From: CADAWZ01 sp045114665
GTDB taxonomy: Bacteria > Vulcanimicrobiota > CADAWZ01
Reading direction: 5' to 3'
Assembly (NCBI GenBank): GCA_045114665.1
Contig: JBGUKW010000142.1
Coordinates: forward strand, 1-10,443
DNA length: 10,443 nucleotides
Positions 6,452-10,443 of the stretch are shown here, in pieces (position 1 is the first letter of the stretch; each line of letters starts with the position of its first letter). The translations under genes were made by a program, and so were the position numbers. Under the pieces are notes generated by a model, which did not search any database, was not told the origin of the DNA, and worked only from the letters and a program-made list of their open reading frames with translations.

Positions 6452-8833
6452 TTGAATACAAATACATCACAAAAAGAAAAATGTCCTTGGTGTTTTAAAG
6501 GAAGCAGTGAAAATAAGTATTGTCCATATTGTGGAAGATTGACTGGACGAGTTTCAGAACCAATACTTTCACAACATAAAAATTCGCCTTCAGTTAAAAT
6601 GGCTGAAATTGCTGAAGGTTCTTCATTTTTTATTAGATTTGAGCATATAGAAGGATTTCCTGTCAATATAGAATGTGATATTTCGGAAGCAAAAAATATA
6701 TCATTTAAAGATAAACCAACATATTTGAAAGACTCGATTACTGCAACGAAAGAAGTTAATGCAAGTTTCGAATTTTGTTTAAAAGATTATAGAACACCTC
6801 CTTTTGGAATTATAAGTTTTAAATTGAACAATGGAGAAAGAAATCCAAATGAAATTTGGGAGATAGATAATTTTAATACAATAAACTATAAAATTGATGG
6901 AAAAATTTCTGTCGCTTCTTCGGAATGGACTTTGGGCAGTGAATTTTTATTTTTCTCAAATAAATTGGATAGACAAAATATTTCTATATATAACCCTTCA
7001 AGCATTGACAGAGATTTTGTAATAGAATCTCCTAATGGTTATAATATTGATTCAGTTGATTCTATTGGTAGTGCTGAAATACCTATAGAAGGATATAAAA
7101 ATGCCGTTTTGTCTATAAAAAAGAATAGTAATTCAGAAAATCCAACATATTGGGATGTAGGTAATCAAAGAGTTGAACTTTTTGAATTTCCAAAACAAAA
7201 AAATACTAATCGTAGAAAACTTAGAATATCTTTTGATTTGGGAGCAAAGACATTTTCTATAAGAGCTTGTTGGGTTGGTGGAAATCCTTCTTTCGGTAAG
7301 ACGACAAATTGTGAAATAGAAGATATAGGTGGAAAATATTTTTCTCCTTCAATGATTATGGATAAAACAGGAAGAGAATTTTATTTTTCAAGTGAAGCTG
7401 ATGAGCGTATTTCAAATATGAAAAATCCTAATTTAGTTCCTATAACAGGATTAAAAACATTAATTAGAGATTTCAATGAAAGATATAGTCCAAAGTGGAC
7501 TAATGAATATTTACTGTCAGTATTGTTTTCAGAAGTTTATAATATAATAAAAAGATGGGCAGAAAATCTTTTTGACAGTGTTGGTAAAACTATTCCAGTA
7601 GGTTTTAAATTTAACACTTATTTTAGTCCTGAATATGTTTTTACTTATCCAGTATTAGAGTCAGAAGAAAAGACAAAAAGATATAAAGATATATTTAAAA
7701 GAGCATTTTTGACAGCATTTAGTGATGAAGATATAGATGAATCACAAATATGTTTCATTTCTGAACCTGAAGCTGTTTTCAATTATATTATTTTAAAGCG
7801 TCCTGATATTTCAGCAACATCCAGTGGAAAACTTTTTGCAGTTATTGATTCAGGAGCTGGAACAACCGATTTATCTGTTGGTAAAATTAAGAAAGAGAAA
7901 GGGATTATAACCCTTACAGATATAAAATCAATTTCTTTAGACCTGACAGAAGAACAGCAAAAATATTATGGAATAAATACACAACATTTTTCAGGTAATT
8001 TACTTGATTTTATATTTCAGGATGTATTAGAAAAAAATGCACAATTTATTTTGAGATCTCCTGCTGGTTATATATATAGAAACATGTGGGAGGAAAAGTG
8101 GGGAAGTGCTGCAAGCAATATGCTTAAAGAAAAAATGAATTATTCCAAGGCAATAAAAGAACGATTTGAACTCAATATTTCAAATGGTAGCCCTGTACAA
8201 GTAGTATTCCCTACAGAAACTGTAATTGTTGACTATAAGGCTTATGGTGAAAAAGTGATAGAACCTGCTGTTGAAAGAATATTTTCTGAAGAAAATAAGA
8301 AAAAAATGTCTGATATGAATATTGAGTTTAGAGAAATAGGAATGGTTGCTTTAGTTGGTGGTTCTAACATCTGTAGATATTTGAGAAGTTCTATTATTTC
8401 TAAACCTTCATTCCCTTCAAATGCTACTAAACAAGATAAATATTTTAAAGAAAATGACAGATTGTATTCAATAGTAGAAGGTGCTTGTCTTCCTATAGAG
8501 TCACTATTTAAAACTTCTTTTGCAACATTTACTATAAAAGATGAATCAAATGATGATAAAACAATAGCAATAGAAGGAGAATCTATTCTTCCACAATCAT
8601 TTCAAAGAAATGTTAGCTACAATGAATCTAATATTGCAATATTAGATTTATTTGCTGAATCATCATTGTGGAAGGGAACTAAAAAAATTGCTACTGCAAT
8701 ATCTAAAAAGAGCAATTTTGATTCAGAATATGATGCTGAGGAAGCTATATTTGAGATAAATATTGATGATAAGAAATGTATATGTAGTGATGAAAAAAAT
8801 AAAAATATTTGTTGGAATATAAATATTTCTTAA
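6452..8833 (+). CDS. Zinc-ribbon Hsp70-like (actin-fold) ATPase
   Basis: This 793-residue predicted cytosolic protein has an Hsp70-type ATPase core but is not DnaK. It opens with a zinc ribbon (C11, C14, C24, C27). An unassigned, probably beta-rich region (about 35-250) follows. The actin/Hsp70 fold begins at SFDLGAKT (260-267, phosphate-1), with ISEPEAVFNYI (436-446, connect-1), VIDSGAGTTDLS (464-475, phosphate-2) and ALVGGSNICRYL (633-644, adenosine motif). Residues about 680-770 resemble a short substrate-binding beta domain, and no helical lid is evident. Nucleotide-binding motifs look intact, so ATPase activity is plausible; clients are unknown. The start is TTG, supported by GGAGA. The next gene begins 30 bp downstream and also encodes zinc ribbons, so the two proteins probably act together. 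A chaperone-like or switch/scaffold role is inference. Confidence 0.82.
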   Translation: MNTNTSQKEKCPWCFKGSSENKYCPYCGRLTGRVSEPILSQHKNSPSVKMAEIAEGSSFFIRFEHIEGFPVNIECDISEAKNISFKDKPTYLKDSITATKEVNASFEFCLKDYRTPPFGIISFKLNNGERNPNEIWEIDNFNTINYKIDGKISVASSEWTLGSEFLFFSNKLDRQNISIYNPSSIDRDFVIESPNGYNIDSVDSIGSAEIPIEGYKNAVLSIKKNSNSENPTYWDVGNQRVELFEFPKQKNTNRRKLRISFDLGAKTFSIRACWVGGNPSFGKTTNCEIEDIGGKYFSPSMIMDKTGREFYFSSEADERISNMKNPNLVPITGLKTLIRDFNERYSPKWTNEYLLSVLFSEVYNIIKRWAENLFDSVGKTIPVGFKFNTYFSPEYVFTYPVLESEEKTKRYKDIFKRAFLTAFSDEDIDESQICFISEPEAVFNYIILKRPDISATSSGKLFAVIDSGAGTTDLSVGKIKKEKGIITLTDIKSISLDLTEEQQKYYGINTQHFSGNLLDFIFQDVLEKNAQFILRSPAGYIYRNMWEEKWGSAASNMLKEKMNYSKAIKERFELNISNGSPVQVVFPTETVIVDYKAYGEKVIEPAVERIFSEENKKKMSDMNIEFREIGMVALVGGSNICRYLRSSIISKPSFPSNATKQDKYFKENDRLYSIVEGACLPIESLFKTSFATFTIKDESNDDKTIAIEGESILPQSFQRNVSYNESNIAILDLFAESSLWKGTKKIATAISKKSNFDSEYDAEEAIFEINIDDKKCICSDEKNKNICWNINIS

Positions 8834-8863
8834 TTTGAGAGAATATAAATTTTGGAGGAAAAG

Positions 8864-10443
8864 ATGTTAAAGTGTCCAAAATGTGAGGGTGAAATCTCTT
8901 CAAAACTTCCAAAAGATTTGCCTGAAAAAAATGTGAGATTCTGTCCAATTTGTGGTCATAATTATAGATATAATTGTCCTATCTGCTCTAATACAAAAAG
9001 TAATGGTCAGAATATGATAAGCATAATAGGGATAGGATATCCTGATCCTGATGAAATTAGATGTCCTGATTGTAATAGTCTTTTATATGTATGTGAAGAA
9101 TGTGGAAGGCTTTCGGTTCCTTGGCTACAGCGTTGTCCAAATAAAAAATGTAAAGGTAGATTGATAAAATCTCGCGATTTATCTTCAAATACTTATGATG
9201 GAACAGGTTTTTGTGAGAGTTACAAAATAAAATTATCATTAAATGATAATAAATATATATCTAAATCAAAAGAAATTTATCAAAATGAGAATGACTGCTC
9301 AGAATTGTATTCTGCAAAAATATTAGGTGGATATCTTTTTGTATGGCATGATACTCTTATTGATATTTTAGATATTGATAACAATTTTAGAAAAGTCAAA
9401 CAATCTATACCAATTCTTGGGGCTAAAAAATCAAATATATCTCCCTGCATGGCACTTTTGGCAGATAATATTATAATAGCTGCTGAAGATAATTTTTTGT
9501 GGTTTAATTTAAATGAACAAGTTGATATTGATGAATTAATAACAGGCAAGCCTGTTGGATTGATATCAGGACATTGTGGAGTTGCTATGTGGACTGAATA
9601 TAATGGAGCTTATTATCTATATACAGCCTTATGTCCAAAAGCCAATTCTAAGCCACACATCAAACAGGTTATTTTTGATTCTGACAAATATCAATTAATG
9701 GAAAAATCAAATTGTTTGGCAATGTCTGATACTGCATTATATTGGCAAGGTAAATATGGAAATATATATAAATATGATTTCTTTGAAGAATCATTAAAAG
9801 AAATTCCTTTTCTCAAGGGAAAAGTAGATTATATTTGGATAAATTCTAATAAAGTTTCTGTTGCCTCTTCTAATAATGGTCAATTTTGTAAAATTGAAGA
9901 TTTAGAAGGATTAAGGGATAATAAATTTGAGAATTTTGATGGTTCTGTAAATGGAGTTTATGTATATAAAGATAAAGATTCTTCTAAATATGCCTATATT
10001 CTTGATAATAAAATAATGAGAAATGGAGATGGAAAATATCCAGCTCCAAATGGTGAACATGTAAATTCTGTTTTGTGTAAAGAAGAAAATGGAACTCTTG
10101 TTTTATTATCAATGTTTAAAAATATACAATATGGTGATGTTTTTGTATATATATATGCTCAGAGAAGAGATTCAAGCAGTCCAGACACTATATGGAGTAA
10201 TCAGCAGACTAAAATAGAACCAATAGAAATGTTGTGTTTTGAAGATAAAATATTTGTTTTACATAAAAAAGGTATAGTTGTTATAGATAGAATTAAAGAC
10301 AACTCGAAGATTTCTGACACAACTCTAATTGTAAATAATGATTTTCAAACTACATTAGAAGAAAATGAAGAAGAACAGGAAGAATTGCCAATAGATACAA
10401 ATTTTGAATTAGATGATGAATCTGTTGAAGATATTCAACAGAT
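8864..10443 (+). CDS. Multi-zinc-ribbon protein with beta-rich (propeller-like) domain, partial
   Basis: I do not recognise a named family. The frame is open from ATG 8864 (GGAGG at 8854-8858) to the window edge, 526 codons without a stop, so the C-terminus is missing. The first 100 residues carry six cysteine pairs (C4/C7, C27/C30, C38/C41, C67/C70, C77/C80, C91/C96), enough for three zinc sites. From about residue 140 to 490 the sequence alternates short beta-like strands with turns, and Trp/Tyr-rich strand ends recur (GYLFVWHD, FLWFNL, GVAMWTEY, ALYWQGKYGN). This suggests a WD40- or PQQ-like propeller, but I cannot count blades with certainty. The visible end is very acidic (about residues 501-526). 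There is no signal peptide, so it is predicted cytosolic. It is probably co-transcribed with the Hsp70-like gene and is a likely partner of it. Confidence 0.75.
   Translation, partial: MLKCPKCEGEISSKLPKDLPEKNVRFCPICGHNYRYNCPICSNTKSNGQNMISIIGIGYPDPDEIRCPDCNSLLYVCEECGRLSVPWLQRCPNKKCKGRLIKSRDLSSNTYDGTGFCESYKIKLSLNDNKYISKSKEIYQNENDCSELYSAKILGGYLFVWHDTLIDILDIDNNFRKVKQSIPILGAKKSNISPCMALLADNIIIAAEDNFLWFNLNEQVDIDELITGKPVGLISGHCGVAMWTEYNGAYYLYTALCPKANSKPHIKQVIFDSDKYQLMEKSNCLAMSDTALYWQGKYGNIYKYDFFEESLKEIPFLKGKVDYIWINSNKVSVASSNNGQFCKIEDLEGLRDNKFENFDGSVNGVYVYKDKDSSKYAYILDNKIMRNGDGKYPAPNGEHVNSVLCKEENGTLVLLSMFKNIQYGDVFVYIYAQRRDSSSPDTIWSNQQTKIEPIEMLCFEDKIFVLHKKGIVVIDRIKDNSKISDTTLIVNNDFQTTLEENEEEQEELPIDTNFELDDESVEDIQQ

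Noticed and set aside
6452..8833. Calling the Hsp70-like gene dnaK
   Set aside because: It has an N-terminal zinc ribbon and a 200-residue insert before the ATPase fold, diverged motifs, no evident lid and no grpE or dnaJ neighbours.
8745..9549. Minus-strand open frames opposite the last two genes
   Set aside because: They cover the coding strand of genes with clear zinc-ribbon starts and good ribosome sites; their products are aromatic/Ile-rich shadows.

Overview
The window is about 10.4 kb of strongly AT-rich bacterial DNA with short intergenic gaps, Shine-Dalgarno-like sites before most genes, two TTG starts and several clear intrinsic terminators. A lipoprotein signal peptide, an SppA-type membrane protease and an organophosphate-type transporter show a bacterium, but nothing fixes the phylum. 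Low-GC host-associated groups such as Brachyspira-like spirochaetes or poorly cultured lineages are possible, and that is a guess. I see no tRNA, rRNA, insertion sequence, CRISPR array or phage gene. The genes look intact except for the two cut by the window edges.

Layout. (1) 2-79 (+): the last hydrophobic residues of a membrane protein, followed by a hairpin with a T-tract. (2) 163-984 (+): an Mrp/Nbp35-type iron-sulfur carrier ATPase with its own terminator. (3) 1152-3890 (-): a two-gene unit transcribed leftward, an SppA-like signal peptide peptidase followed 18 bp later by a clostripain-family (C11) lipoprotein protease. Its terminator stem includes the C11 stop codon. (4) 3891-4132: a divergent intergenic region. 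(5) 4133-6280 (+): an OPA-family sugar-phosphate/glycerol-phosphate transporter carrying an unusual C-terminal zinc ribbon, then a DTW-domain tRNA-modifying enzyme 15 bp downstream, closed by a good terminator. (6) 6452 to the window end (+): an Hsp70/actin-fold ATPase with an N-terminal zinc ribbon, then 30 bp later a protein with three predicted zinc sites and a long beta-rich region that runs off the edge.

How the genes work together. Unit 3 is best read as envelope protein quality control or peptide turnover: one protease is anchored in the inner membrane and the other is lipid-anchored outside it. Unit 5 pairs a transporter with a tRNA enzyme and has no obvious shared pathway. Unit 6 is the most likely place for an undescribed system. 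A non-canonical Hsp70-like ATPase has a zinc ribbon and an unassigned beta-rich insert before the ATPase fold, and it is paired with a zinc-ribbon/propeller-like protein. Zinc ribbons of the CxxC...CxxC type thus occur in three of the four proteins encoded from 4133 to the right edge, and the fourth (DTW) has its own family-typical cysteine cluster.
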